DNA of 39,643 bases from Nostoc punctiforme NIES-2108. GTDB lineage: Bacteria; Cyanobacteriota; Cyanobacteriia; Cyanobacteriales; Nostocaceae. Position 1 is the first letter of the stretch. The number at the start of each line of letters is the position of its first letter. The notes beneath the pieces were generated by a model. It was not told the DNA's origin. It did not search any database and saw only the letters and a list, made by a program, of their open reading frames with translations. The position numbers were made by a program, and so were the translations under genes. Shown here piece after piece: positions 23,184 through 32,027 of the stretch. The stretch lies in NCBI GenBank assembly GCA_003326195.1, contig LXQE01000186.1:2405-42047 (forward strand), in the 5' to 3' direction.

Positions 23184-24422
23184 CTAGCTTCTCCCTTTAA
23201 AAACTTGATTAGCTGTAGTTGGAAATAGGTGTCCTAATCCGAGCGAACTCATCTCTTCTTTTAACTTGATCAATTTTTCCGAAGTAACTTCTCCCGTTAA
23301 ATACTTCTGAGTAATTTCTTGTATTCGACTTTCTACCCATATAGGAAGTGTATTGTCTAACCCTAAAACGTCTCTCAGAATATCGTTAGCACTGCCAGCC
23401 TTATCTAGCATATTTAATGATGAACTTGTAACTCTATTCTCCTCGTTATAATGCAACGCATAAACACTAGAATCAGGAGATGAAGTTACAATAAATGGAC
23501 TGTGAGTTGAAACAATAAATTGACAGTTAGGAAAAGCTTTTACAAGGTCTGTTAATAGTGATTTCTGCATTTCTGGATGTAAATGATTCTCCGGCTCATC
23601 AATTGTGACAGTACACTTCTCCATTAATTTTGAGCCTGAATACATATAAATTTGCCAGCATAAGTCAATAATTGAAGCAATTCCACCTGAAACAGCATCA
23701 AGTGAAAATAATCCAGATTCTGTATCTAATAAAACTTCTGGTGTCTCTATGATAATTTTCTTAAAACCGAGCTGTTTAGGAAGTACTTTTCGTAATACTT
23801 CTTGATATCCATTAAATGTATTCAGTGCATCTGGATTTGCTACTACAAAATTATTTCCTGCACCAAATACTGCAAGAGATATTAATGTTTCCTTAATCAC
23901 CGAGTTTGCTGTTTTCTGGCTATAGCCACCTTGATATTTATTAATAATTTCATTAGAATGATCGACAAAAGCAGCCTCTTTAGTTTTTGGTATTGTTGGA
24001 ATAGAAGTAACTTCTTTGTATAGATAAACAGGTCTATGAGATGGAACGTGAAAACCGTTTATTACATTTTGATTTCTAAAATATACTTCATATACACTTC
24101 CTACATTATTGTTTACTAATAGCTCTGCTTTTTGTCCATTTTGATATTCAATTTCACCAATTATTATTTGATTAATATTTTTATCTACTTGGTCATTAAG
24201 AAGAGAATTCCAAATATCTGTAAAAAATTTTAATAATCCGGTGCTTTCTCTTTTAGGCGTGCTAATAAATAAAGTATTCCAGCCATAATGCTTAGATAGT
24301 ATATTGAGGATTGTGGTTTTTCCAGAACCATTTGCACCTGTTAAGACAGTTAAGCTTGGATGAAATTCAATATCAACTAACTCAAATTGTCGCCATCGCT
24401 CAATTTTAATCTTTCTAAACAC
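23184..24422 (-). CDS. ptuA: PtuA-like ABC-type ATPase (Septu defence)
   Basis: The 412-residue protein is an OLD/SMC-like ABC ATPase without a Toprim nuclease. Walker A is GANGSGKTT at about 32-40, the signature-like segment is SLDAVSGGIASIIDL (about 240-254), Walker B is TVTIDEPENHLHPEMQ (about 271-286), and the H-loop is FIVSTHSPFIV. In Septu, PtuA forms a complex with the HNH nuclease PtuB and restricts phage; the adjacent broken ptuB supports this call. Retron or other ATPase-HNH pairs use similar proteins, but no reverse transcriptase is nearby. The gene seems intact, so the ATPase may still be made without its nuclease partner. Confidence 0.8.
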   Translation of the reverse strand: MFRKIKIERWRQFELVDIEFHPSLTVLTGANGSGKTTILNILSKHYGWNTLFISTPKRESTGLLKFFTDIWNSLLNDQVDKNINQIIIGEIEYQNGQKAELLVNNNVGSVYEVYFRNQNVINGFHVPSHRPVYLYKEVTSIPTIPKTKEAAFVDHSNEIINKYQGGYSQKTANSVIKETLISLAVFGAGNNFVVANPDALNTFNGYQEVLRKVLPKQLGFKKIIIETPEVLLDTESGLFSLDAVSGGIASIIDLCWQIYMYSGSKLMEKCTVTIDEPENHLHPEMQKSLLTDLVKAFPNCQFIVSTHSPFIVTSSPDSSVYALHYNEENRVTSSSLNMLDKAGSANDILRDVLGLDNTLPIWVESRIQEITQKYLTGEVTSEKLIKLKEEMSSLGLGHLFPTTANQVFKGRS

Positions 24423-24447
24423 AGGTAACTCCGATTAACTCAGTCCC

Positions 24448-24497
24448 TAAGAAAGTTACTAATTATTTTTGCTATTTCTTAGCATATAATCTATGCT
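24448..24497 (-). promoter_or_regulatory. Dyads upstream of ptuA
   Basis: TAAGAAA / TTTCTTA (24448-24454, 24475-24481) and AGCATA / TATGCT (24481-24497) lie between the helicase stop and the ptuA start. The second encloses an AT-rich centre that could be a -10 region for ptuA on the minus strand. Neither is followed by a T run on the minus strand. Confidence 0.35.
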
Positions 24498-24520
24498 CTT
24501 AACTATTTTCGCTAATTAAG

Positions 24521-27418
24521 TTAATATTTTGGTTGCCCTAGCTGACCTACTGACCGCATCTCGCCAAATTCCCTAAGATATTCCACCAACTCTCTAGTAT
24601 ACCCCCCTTCAGAAATCCGCTCTAAATTCCCCACCAGGATAAACAGTTCCCGCGCTCTACTCACAGCCACATTAAGTAAATTAGGTCGGCGATTGATAAA
24701 CCAGAGGCTATCAGTTTGTTGGCATTGGCGAGTCGATAAAATTATCACTGATTTCTGCCCACCTTGGAATGTGTGAACTGTGCCAATGCTTTGCTTTGAA
24801 AAATCAGTCCAGCGAGATCGTAAACGTTGAGTCAGCGCATCTACTTGACGACGGTAAGGTGAAATCACGCCAATCGTGTTGTCAGAATCAGGAGAATTTA
24901 AGCAATAACCCGCCGCTAACAACTCCTCAATCAACGCCTCTACTACATCAACCTCTGCCCAATTAACGTTGTTCTCAAGTTTCCCTTCAACTTGGCAACC
25001 AATTAAGTTAGCACCCAACCGAGAAGCTTGAGGCTCAGTTTTAATGATCATGCCGTAATTACACAAGCGATCGCAAAAATCAGCAATCACCGGAACACAA
25101 CGGTAATGATATTTAAGGATAATCCCCTGACCAATATCTTGCGGTTGCCCTGATGCCCCAGCCGCTCGGTGATAAGCTGTGGAAGCAGTGGGGCTGTAGC
25201 GGTCATAATCTACATCCGTTAGTCCCTGTTCTAAAAATGACTTGCTGCGATATTCCTCTTTCTTCTGGTCGCTCAAATTAACAACCGGCTCCAGTTGCAA
25301 TGGATCGCCTACAATCAAAGCCCGATTACACCGCACTAAAACAGGGAAAACCTGATGTGGGGGAATCTGACCTGCTTCATCTACAATTACTTGATCAATA
25401 CAGCCACTATCGGGATAGGGTAACAAATTGCGGATGGAATGCAAAGTGCAAAGGAATACTGGAAACAACAGACTGATATCCCGATAAATGTTTCTCCAAT
25501 TTAGACTTAACTGACGGTAAGCATCCCATTCGCCATTCATGACAGCAATGTAAGTCCTCATGGAAGCTATCACCTCATCTTTCCGCCGTCGAGCTTCCTG
25601 CTGTTGAAATTGCCAAGACCACTCAAATAACTCTACTTGCAGGGAGTGCAATTCGGTGTAGAAACGACTGTAAAAATCTTTGGTGGGATAAGTGGCGAGT
25701 CGGCTTTCGACTTGAGAACGGCGAGTAATGAGGTCTTCTCGTTGCTGCTTTCTTGACTCAATCTGCTGTTGTGTGCTGTCAATACCATTCTGTTGTTGCT
25801 GCCAGTTCAATGCTTCTGCAATAAGCTGGTCAACACTCTGCTGGGCGGCGATGAGAGATTCAGTTGTTAGTGGGATTTGAAATTGAAATGGGGTGGCCAG
25901 CGTCGCCAACACAGGCATCTCTATCTGTTTGTGCAAGCGTTTGAGAACATGATGTGCGCTGGTTTTGGTTATCGACTGCCAGAATCGTTTAATCGTCTGC
26001 AAAAGCTTGACAAACCATTTGTTATCTCTAAGAGAAGGCTGCCAGTAATCAACTCTAGGCAAAGAACGCCTTGCACTGCCAAGATGTTGTTTTATCTGCT
26101 GGTACGCTTCTACTGGAAATCTAGAGTAGTCGCGGTCAAATTCTAAGGGTGACGAAGACTTAAATGCAGAAGTCTTGATTGCCTCATCAAGCAATTGTAT
26201 ATCGTGGCATAGCGACTCTAATAACTGCTCATCAGCTTTTTTCTGTTGAAGATCATGCTCGTCTTGCTTAGAGTGAGATTCTATTTGCTGAACCCCAGCT
26301 AACAACTGTTGCTTTGCTGACTCCCATTCATCGTAATTAAACGTCTCTTTGGTAAGCCAGTCGAGTGCAGCTTGCAAATTAGGTAAAACTTGGCTCTCAA
26401 CTAAATCCCTAGAACCTCCTGATAAGTAGAAACGGTCAGAGGTAAGGTTGCTGGCTAAGATTTTCTCAACGTTATTTACAGCAAATTTGTTAGTGCTTGT
26501 TATCACAGTTAGGTTACTTCTATCTTCACCCGTTGTTGCCAAGTCCACGGCTCGACGTACCACTTGCTGCGCTATCTTATGTAACAACAGTGTGGTCTTG
26601 CCATTTCCCGGTGGCCCAATCACAGCAGTAATAGGATTTAACTGCGAATGTTTAAGAGCAAGTGCTTGATAGTCATCGGGCTGTGAGTTGGGAAAAGCAC
26701 CTAGAAAAAGTACTTCATGTTGAGGTGCTTTTGGTTGTCCAAATAAATATTCGTAAGCCGGATGTCCTGGTCTTGACCACTGAAAGTAATTCTGGTCGCT
26801 AATTTTCTGAAAATCTTTTTTGAGGTTGTAATTAAAAGCAGCGTAGTCAAAATCCAATAGATAAGGGAGAAGTTTTGACCGCACGGGGAACGGCGGTAAT
26901 TCAATCAGTCCCATAAAATCTTGTAGCGTTTTAAAGGGACGATTGAAAGTAGTTTCTAGAAAAACTTTCAACCCTTCCTTTGTTACCAGGGACTCAGCCG
27001 CTTCTTCCTCTAGCCCGTACCACTGCATCAAATTGGGAATAACAGGCTGAAACTCATAGTCAGTTAAATTCCATCCGCTACTGCGATAATTCCCCTCGAA
27101 TATTGTCGAAACGTTGATTGTGAACAACGGGCGAAATTGACGGCGATTCGATTCAACTATATAAAGCTGTGGGAAAGCTACAGCAATTGATGCTAATTTT
27201 GTTTGCTCAAAGTTCTTTGCACTTTTAAACGGTTGCTTTAGTTTTTTAAATAAAGACTCGTCTATTAATAATTTATCGCCTACCAGATTTACGAGAGAGT
27301 CCCAGATGTTCGGTTGTTCTGAATCGTCAGCTTCTACTTTGGCATTACTCAAATTTTCTACATGAATGTAATCTAACCAAGCTTTGAGTAATGCTCGAAT
27401 CTGTGAATCTGATGCCAT
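24521..27418 (-). CDS. SF1 (UPF1/DNA2-like) helicase, 965 aa
   Basis: The N-terminal 260 residues have no recognised domain. Helicase motif I is VIGPPGNGKTTLL at about 267-279. A long helical insertion follows (about 350-620, rich in Gln and Glu). Motif II is VIVDEAGQIPPHQ near 675, motif III ALIVGDPLQLEPV, motif IV/V region YHYRCVPVIADFCD, then IGVISPYRRQVDAL, TVHTFQGGQKSVII and VAVSRARELFILVGN. This is the full set for an SF1B helicase of the UPF1/Dna2 type. No nuclease motif is visible at either end. Such helicases occur in several anti-phage systems as well as in repair; the place next to a Septu pair and type I RM genes suggests defence, which is inference. The ATG at 27418 is the first in frame. 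Confidence 0.8.
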   Translation of the reverse strand: MASDSQIRALLKAWLDYIHVENLSNAKVEADDSEQPNIWDSLVNLVGDKLLIDESLFKKLKQPFKSAKNFEQTKLASIAVAFPQLYIVESNRRQFRPLFTINVSTIFEGNYRSSGWNLTDYEFQPVIPNLMQWYGLEEEAAESLVTKEGLKVFLETTFNRPFKTLQDFMGLIELPPFPVRSKLLPYLLDFDYAAFNYNLKKDFQKISDQNYFQWSRPGHPAYEYLFGQPKAPQHEVLFLGAFPNSQPDDYQALALKHSQLNPITAVIGPPGNGKTTLLLHKIAQQVVRRAVDLATTGEDRSNLTVITSTNKFAVNNVEKILASNLTSDRFYLSGGSRDLVESQVLPNLQAALDWLTKETFNYDEWESAKQQLLAGVQQIESHSKQDEHDLQQKKADEQLLESLCHDIQLLDEAIKTSAFKSSSPLEFDRDYSRFPVEAYQQIKQHLGSARRSLPRVDYWQPSLRDNKWFVKLLQTIKRFWQSITKTSAHHVLKRLHKQIEMPVLATLATPFQFQIPLTTESLIAAQQSVDQLIAEALNWQQQQNGIDSTQQQIESRKQQREDLITRRSQVESRLATYPTKDFYSRFYTELHSLQVELFEWSWQFQQQEARRRKDEVIASMRTYIAVMNGEWDAYRQLSLNWRNIYRDISLLFPVFLCTLHSIRNLLPYPDSGCIDQVIVDEAGQIPPHQVFPVLVRCNRALIVGDPLQLEPVVNLSDQKKEEYRSKSFLEQGLTDVDYDRYSPTASTAYHRAAGASGQPQDIGQGIILKYHYRCVPVIADFCDRLCNYGMIIKTEPQASRLGANLIGCQVEGKLENNVNWAEVDVVEALIEELLAAGYCLNSPDSDNTIGVISPYRRQVDALTQRLRSRWTDFSKQSIGTVHTFQGGQKSVIILSTRQCQQTDSLWFINRRPNLLNVAVSRARELFILVGNLERISEGGYTRELVEYLREFGEMRSVGQLGQPKY

Positions 27419-27501
27419 CTCTGTTTCTCCCCTCTCACCTAATCATGAATCGCAGGTAAAAAGACTCTAAAAGTAGAGATTACCTGACAATCTACCCCAA
27501 G

Positions 27502-28659
27502 TCACTCGTCCCCTAGTAAGGCTTCGAGCTTGTTTAAAAGGTTTACTAACTGCTTTTGCTTTCTAGGTTCTTTCCAAAGCTGACGCTTTTTAATGCGCTG
27601 GGTGATATTTTGGAGGCGGTCTGGTATTTGGTTAGTTGTTTTAGATGAGGATGTTTGTTCATCATCCGTCCAATCTGTGATTTTTTCTTTGATTTGGCTT
27701 AAAGACCAATAGTTAGCTATCGCTTCGGACAAAAGTTTTTTTCGGATTTCATTATTTCTTACCCGCGCCAAGACTTGTGCTTTGGTGTATTCCAGTTGAC
27801 CAGAACGCAGTGCCATTAAAATTTCTTCGGGCAGATTTAGCAAAGGTAAGCGTGTGGTAATGAACGATAGCCAATTCATGAGTCCCAAACTCTCAAACAC
27901 CTGTTGTACCGTGTTTGATTGTTCTTCATCTAGGTTAGGAGAAACGTTTTTACTAGATTCATTTTTCTCGGCTAAATGGTCAGAAACGTTGTCCTCAGTT
28001 TGTGGATTATCGGGGTTAGGAAAAACGTTTTTACTAGATTCATTTTTCTCGGCTAAATGGTCAGAAATGTTGTCCTCAGTTTGTGGATTATCTGAGTTAG
28101 GAAAAACGTTTTTACTAGATTCATTTAATGAGGATTTTGAGGGCTGTTCCCCCTTACTGTGAGCGTTTTTCATTCGATACAGCAAGGATTTCACGGCTTC
28201 TACATCGCAATGCAGCCGGATTGACAACAGGTGCAAGATCCCTTCAGTTTCTTCAACAGGGTTAAGGTCTTCTCGTTGCACGTTTTCAATCAAAGCCAAC
28301 TGAAACGCTTGGTCATCAGATAGCTCACGCACAACCACAGGCGCGACTTCAAGTAAAGCTTCCTGCCCTGCCCGATAACGTCGCTCTCCTGCTACTAATT
28401 CATATTTACCTCCACCTAGTGGACGCACTAACAGAGGTTGGAGGATGCCATGCTGCTTGACTGACGAGACTAATTCTTTTAATGCTTGTGGGTCAAAGTA
28501 TCGTCGGGGCTGGTGTTGAGGCAGAACTATATCTGAAAGTTTGATAGTAGTTTCAGTAGCATAAGGCAACTCGCCATCTGGGGAGGATAACCAAGGTGCA
28601 GGTGGTGGAGTTGTAATTTGACCCCCAAAGGGTTTGTCTGTTTGTTTGCGTCGGATCAT
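27502..28659 (-). CDS. parB: ParB-family partition protein with internal tandem repeat
   Basis: The 385-residue protein has the ParB/Srx fold near residues 35-125: LPQHQPRRYFDPQALKEL, then LVAGERRYRAGQEAL and ALIENVQREDLNPVEE. A first helix-turn-helix region follows, and the C-terminal part after about 260 has the sequence SGQLEYTKAQVLARV typical of ParB. Between them is an Asn/Ser/Glu-rich linker with 2.4 copies of a 27-residue unit, encoded by 81-bp repeats (27935-28126). ParB binds parS centromere sites and stimulates ParA. The start overlaps the parA stop by 4 bp. The linker length is likely to vary between relatives; the domains themselves look intact. Confidence 0.88.
   Translation of the reverse strand: MIRRKQTDKPFGGQITTPPPAPWLSSPDGELPYATETTIKLSDIVLPQHQPRRYFDPQALKELVSSVKQHGILQPLLVRPLGGGKYELVAGERRYRAGQEALLEVAPVVVRELSDDQAFQLALIENVQREDLNPVEETEGILHLLSIRLHCDVEAVKSLLYRMKNAHSKGEQPSKSSLNESSKNVFPNSDNPQTEDNISDHLAEKNESSKNVFPNPDNPQTEDNVSDHLAEKNESSKNVSPNLDEEQSNTVQQVFESLGLMNWLSFITTRLPLLNLPEEILMALRSGQLEYTKAQVLARVRNNEIRKKLLSEAIANYWSLSQIKEKITDWTDDEQTSSSKTTNQIPDRLQNITQRIKKRQLWKEPRKQKQLVNLLNKLEALLGDE
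27935..28126. repeat. 81-bp tandem repeat inside parB (2.4 copies)
   Basis: Units run 27935-28015, 28016-28096 and a partial 28097-28126. The first two differ at only a few positions. The period of 81 bp keeps the frame and encodes NESSKNVFPN-(S/P)-DNPQTEDN-type units. Confidence 0.9.
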
Positions 28660-29426
28660 AAAGCCTCCAAAGCCTTGGCGATTTCTTCAAGGATAGCGAC
28701 TACAGGATGTTTCGGGTCAAATACTGCTAGAGGCGCACGTTCTTCTGACGCATCGACAAAAGCGGTAGCTCTGGGGATGGGTGGGAAAATCCGACCCCAA
28801 GCGGAAAGTTGTTCAATGATTGCCGCTAATGCGCGTTTATCGGCTGAATTCTGTTGAGCATACCGAGTGGGAACAAACCCTGCTATTTGGATTTTGCGGT
28901 TGGCTTTATTTTTAACGTGGGTGATAGTTTGTAAGAGTTCGTCTGTTCCCTCAAAAGCTTTTATATGGGTTTCGACGGGGACGAGGACGTGTGTGGCTGC
29001 GACTAAGGCGATATAGGAAAGTAATCCTAAGCTGGGGGGACAATCTATAAGAATGAAGTCGTATTCATCTAGAACAGATTCAACGGCTTCCTTAAGGCGC
29101 AATTCGCGCATCGCAGCACTGACTAACTGCATTTCGGCTCCACTTAAGACTCGGCTTGCTGGAACCAAGTCCATGCCGTGAATGCCCTCATGAATTGGTA
29201 AGGGCTGCTCGTCGATAATGGCATCAGCAACGGTTTTTTGTAACTGAGATGGCACTAACCCCATGAATTTGGTCAAGGACGCTTGGGGGTCTATGTCGAT
29301 GAGGAGAACCCGATGTTCTCGTCGTGCAAGGTGGTATCCCAAATTTTGGGTCAGTGTCGATTTGGCGACACCACCCGCTTGGTTAAACAGGGCGATAATG
29401 CGGCAAAGAGGGTCAGAAGTTGACAC
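28656..29426 (-). CDS. parA: ParA-family partition ATPase
   Basis: The 256-residue protein has a deviant Walker A, FNQAGGVAKSTLTQNLGYHL (P-loop Lys22), then VLLIDIDPQASLT (motif A') and FILIDCPPSLGLLS (Walker B region). In most ParA/MinD proteins the motif begins Lys-Gly-Gly; here the signature lysine position is Ala17 and Gly21 is Ala. The N-terminus is short, without the extra helix-turn-helix of large type Ia ParAs, so it is closer to type Ib. Together with ParB it would segregate the plasmid. A perfect palindrome 24 bp upstream of the start is a candidate operator or parS. Confidence 0.88.
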   Translation of the reverse strand: MSTSDPLCRIIALFNQAGGVAKSTLTQNLGYHLARREHRVLLIDIDPQASLTKFMGLVPSQLQKTVADAIIDEQPLPIHEGIHGMDLVPASRVLSGAEMQLVSAAMRELRLKEAVESVLDEYDFILIDCPPSLGLLSYIALVAATHVLVPVETHIKAFEGTDELLQTITHVKNKANRKIQIAGFVPTRYAQQNSADKRALAAIIEQLSAWGRIFPPIPRATAFVDASEERAPLAVFDPKHPVVAILEEIAKALEAL

Positions 29427-29449
29427 TGGCTTTCGTTCCTAGAAGATAC

Positions 29450-29466
29450 GTTGACATTTGGTCAAC
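29450..29466. promoter_or_regulatory. Palindrome upstream of parA, candidate operator or parS
   Basis: GTTGACATTTGGTCAAC is a perfect 6-bp inverted repeat with a 5-bp centre. It lies 24-40 bp before the parA start, in the divergent region to hsdM (29427-29680). A further GTTGAC half-site stands near 29419. Partition operons are normally autoregulated by ParA or ParB at such sites. Confidence 0.55.
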
Positions 29467-29680
29467 CGGCTCGGTTTTAGTTTCCAGTTTATTGAAGTGT
29501 ATCAGATGAAGATAAGTCCTAGCTAAGACAGTAATTTCAACAGTAGACTTTATAGAACTTGTCGATGTGGTCTGAACCCCCTTGTTTTTACCTCATTTCC
29601 AAAAGTTTGTGATTTACTGGTAATGAACGAAAACGATAATTTTGACTGGTTTATAATTGTTTGAAAAAACTAGGGATAAG

Positions 29681-31255
29681 ATGGCAGAAGTAGCAGCAAA
29701 GCAGAATAACTCAGAGTCATTTGAGCAGAAACTATGGAAAACGGCGGATAAGCTGCGAAAAAATATTGATGCTGCTGAGTATAAGCACATTGTCTTAGGG
29801 CTAATTTTTCTGAAATATATTTCTGATGCGTTTGAAGAGTTGCACCAAAAGCTGCTTGTGGGAGAAGGAGATTACGCAGGAGGAGATCCAGAGGATCGGG
29901 ATGAGTATTCGGCAGAGAATGTGTTTTTTGTGCCAGTTGAGGCGCGGTGGGTATATCTTCAGGCACAGGCGAAGCAACCCGACATTGGTAAAACCGTTGA
30001 TTTGGCTATGGAAGCAATCGAGCAGGAAAATGCCAAACGGTTAAAAGGGATTTTGCCCAAGGTGTATGGACAGCAGAAATTAGACCAGAAATCTTTGGGT
30101 GGATTAATTGACTTGATTGGATCAATTACGTTAGGGGATGCTGAAGCACAGGCACAGGATGTTTTAGGGCGAGTCTATGAATATTTTTTGGGACAGTTTG
30201 CTCTAGCTGAAGGCAAGAAAGGGGGGCAGTTCTATACACCTGAAAGTATTGTGCGGTTATTGGTGGAAATTCTAGAGCCTTACAATGGGCGGGTATTTGA
30301 CCCTTGTTGTGGTTCTGGGGGGATGTTTGTCCAGAGTGAAAAGTTTGTCAAAAATCACCAAGGACGTTTGGATGATATCTCGATTTATGGGCAAGAGAGC
30401 AACGAGACAACCTATAAGTTGTGTCGGATGAATTTGGCGATTAGGGGGATTGATGGCTCAAATATTAAGTGGAATCCTGAAGGTTCGTTTCTCAATGATG
30501 CTCACAAGGACTTAAAAGCGGATTTTGTAATTGCTAATCCTCCTTTTAATGATAGTGATTGGGGCGGCGAGTTATTGCGGAATGATGGACGGTGGCTGGA
30601 TAAAGACCTTGTACCTCCAGTTGGGAATGCCAATTTTGCTTGGGTATCGCATTTTATTTATCACTTAGCACCCACAGGTTCGGCGGGTTTTGTGCTGTCG
30701 AACGGTTCGCTGTCGTCAAATACAAGCGGTGAGGGAGATATTCGCAAGGCTTTAGTACTGAAGGATTTTGTGGATTGTATTGTCATGTTGCCGACGCAGC
30801 TTTTTTACAATACGGGTATTCCTGCTTGTTTATGGTTTCTCAGTCGGTATAAGAACGGGAATAAAAACAGGGATAGACACGGTGAGGTGTTATTTATTGA
30901 TGCCTCAGAGTTGGGTTATATGGTAAATCGCAGTAGTCGTACTTTTACGGAGGCTGAGATTAGTAAAATTGCTGATACTTATCATGAGTGGAAGAAGTCG
31001 GGGGGCAGTTACCGCGATATTAAGGGCTTTTGTAAGTCTGCATCAATCGCTGAAATTGAGAAGCATAATTTTGTGTTGACACCAGGGCGATATGTGGGGA
31101 TTCCTGATGAGGTGGCGGATGATGTGAGCTTTGAAGACAGGATGAGGGCTTTAACTACGGACTTGGCAGCACAAATGCGCGAGGCTGATGCTTTGGATTT
31201 AGAGATTAAAATACAGTTAGCAAAGGTGGGGTTTAGTTTAGAGGAGGTTCTATGA
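29681..31255 (+). CDS. hsdM: Type I restriction-modification methyltransferase subunit HsdM
   Basis: From the ATG at 29681 the protein has 524 residues, normal for HsdM. The N-terminal HsdM helical domain contains LWKTADKLRKNIDAAEYKH. The methyltransferase has the AdoMet motif FDPCCGSGGMF at about 206-216 and the catalytic motif IANPPFND at about 284-291, as expected for N6-adenine methylation. GGQFYTPESIVRLLVEIL just ahead is also typical. The start is chosen because AGGG lies 5 nt upstream; an in-frame TTG at 29657 is possible but lacks a ribosome site. A TATAAT at 29652-29657 may be a -10 element. It opens the operon hsdM, antitoxin, toxin, hsdS, HEPN gene, hsdR. Confidence 0.93.
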   Translation: MAEVAAKQNNSESFEQKLWKTADKLRKNIDAAEYKHIVLGLIFLKYISDAFEELHQKLLVGEGDYAGGDPEDRDEYSAENVFFVPVEARWVYLQAQAKQPDIGKTVDLAMEAIEQENAKRLKGILPKVYGQQKLDQKSLGGLIDLIGSITLGDAEAQAQDVLGRVYEYFLGQFALAEGKKGGQFYTPESIVRLLVEILEPYNGRVFDPCCGSGGMFVQSEKFVKNHQGRLDDISIYGQESNETTYKLCRMNLAIRGIDGSNIKWNPEGSFLNDAHKDLKADFVIANPPFNDSDWGGELLRNDGRWLDKDLVPPVGNANFAWVSHFIYHLAPTGSAGFVLSNGSLSSNTSGEGDIRKALVLKDFVDCIVMLPTQLFYNTGIPACLWFLSRYKNGNKNRDRHGEVLFIDASELGYMVNRSSRTFTEAEISKIADTYHEWKKSGGSYRDIKGFCKSASIAEIEKHNFVLTPGRYVGIPDEVADDVSFEDRMRALTTDLAAQMREADALDLEIKIQLAKVGFSLEEVL

Positions 31256-31596
31256 TGACTTTGCAAGAAATTATTAATTCTATTAATAGTTTGCCTACGG
31301 AAGATCGAGAGTATTTATTTGAGTTTCTGCGCCAGCAACGAATTGAGAATGGGCGGGTTGAAATTTTGGCTAATGCTCAGGAGGTGATGCAGACTTTTAA
31401 GGATGGGACAGTAAAGATGGGAAGCGTTGATGATTTGAGCGCTGATTTATTAGAGGAAGAACAAACAAAGTCTGAGGGCTTTTGGGATATGACTTTACGA
31501 TTTAGAGAAAGGATGCAGCAGGAGAACATTACTTTTGATGATGCAGATTTTGCGGATCTGCGCGATCGCTCTGTCGGTAGGGATGTTGAGTTTTGA
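31252..31596 (+). CDS. Antitoxin-like protein, apparently two antitoxin segments fused (114 aa)
   Basis: Its first half (IINSINSLPTEDREYLFEFL, then RVEILANAQEVMQTFKDGTV) resembles small proteins encoded ahead of cyanobacterial toxins. Its second half (EGFWDMTLRFRERMQQENIT to DLRDRSVGRDVEF) matches the ending seen in VapB-like antitoxins, where a Phe-Trp helix is followed by an Arg-Asp-Arg-Ser-x-Gly-Arg-x-(V/E) tail. Such tails bind the active site of PIN toxins. The ATG overlaps the hsdM stop (ATGA), and the stop overlaps the toxin start, so it is coupled on both sides. The fusion reading is my inference; a single unknown antitoxin family is the alternative. Confidence 0.7.
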   Translation: MMTLQEIINSINSLPTEDREYLFEFLRQQRIENGRVEILANAQEVMQTFKDGTVKMGSVDDLSADLLEEEQTKSEGFWDMTLRFRERMQQENITFDDADFADLRDRSVGRDVEF

Positions 31597-32024
31597 GTAT
31601 CAAGTATTTATTAGACACAAATATTATTTCAGAAGCCACTCGTCAAAGTCCTAATGTTAATGTAGTTAAAAAACTGACTGAGCATCAACTAGAGACTGCG
31701 ACTGGTTCGGTTGTAATGCACGAACTTTTATTTGGTTGTTTACGTTTGGTGGAATCACAAAAACGTCGATTGTTGCTGGAATATATTAATCAAATACCTT
31801 TAAAAATGACAATACTAAATTATGATTTAAAAGCTGCACAGTGGCACGCCCAAGAAAGGGCTAGATTATCTAAGATGGGCAAAACTCCAGCTTTTATTGA
31901 TGGTCAAATTGCGAGTATTGCTTACAGCAATAATTTAATTTTGGTAACTAATAATGTTTCTGATTTTGAGTTTTTTAATGATTTAACGGTTGAAAATTGG
32001 TTTGTTAATAGTGGTGAAGGCTGA
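31593..32024 (+). CDS. vapC: VapC-like PIN-domain toxin
   Basis: The 143-residue protein has the PIN-domain acidic residues: YLLDTNIISE (Asp8 and Glu14 region), VMHELLFG (Glu), FIDGQIASIA (Asp) and LVTNNVSDFEFF (the final Asn/Asp motif). VapC toxins cut tRNA or rRNA and are held by VapB-type antitoxins, here the upstream gene. The start is TTG at 31593, overlapping the antitoxin stop (TTGA); no other start precedes the conserved strand. Its position inside a type I RM operon suggests that it punishes loss or inactivation of the operon or of the plasmid. Confidence 0.85.
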   Translation: MSIKYLLDTNIISEATRQSPNVNVVKKLTEHQLETATGSVVMHELLFGCLRLVESQKRRLLLEYINQIPLKMTILNYDLKAAQWHAQERARLSKMGKTPAFIDGQIASIAYSNNLILVTNNVSDFEFFNDLTVENWFVNSGEG

Positions 32025-32027
32025 GTT

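Noticed and set aside
23184..24422. Retron effector module
   Set aside because: ATPase-HNH pairs also occur with retrons, but there is no reverse transcriptase gene in the window, so Septu is the better name.
29652..29657. Strong sigma-70 promoter for hsdM
   Set aside because: TATAAT is present, but no -35 box stands at the right distance; the nearby TTGACT is only 4 bp away. Kept only as a possible -10.
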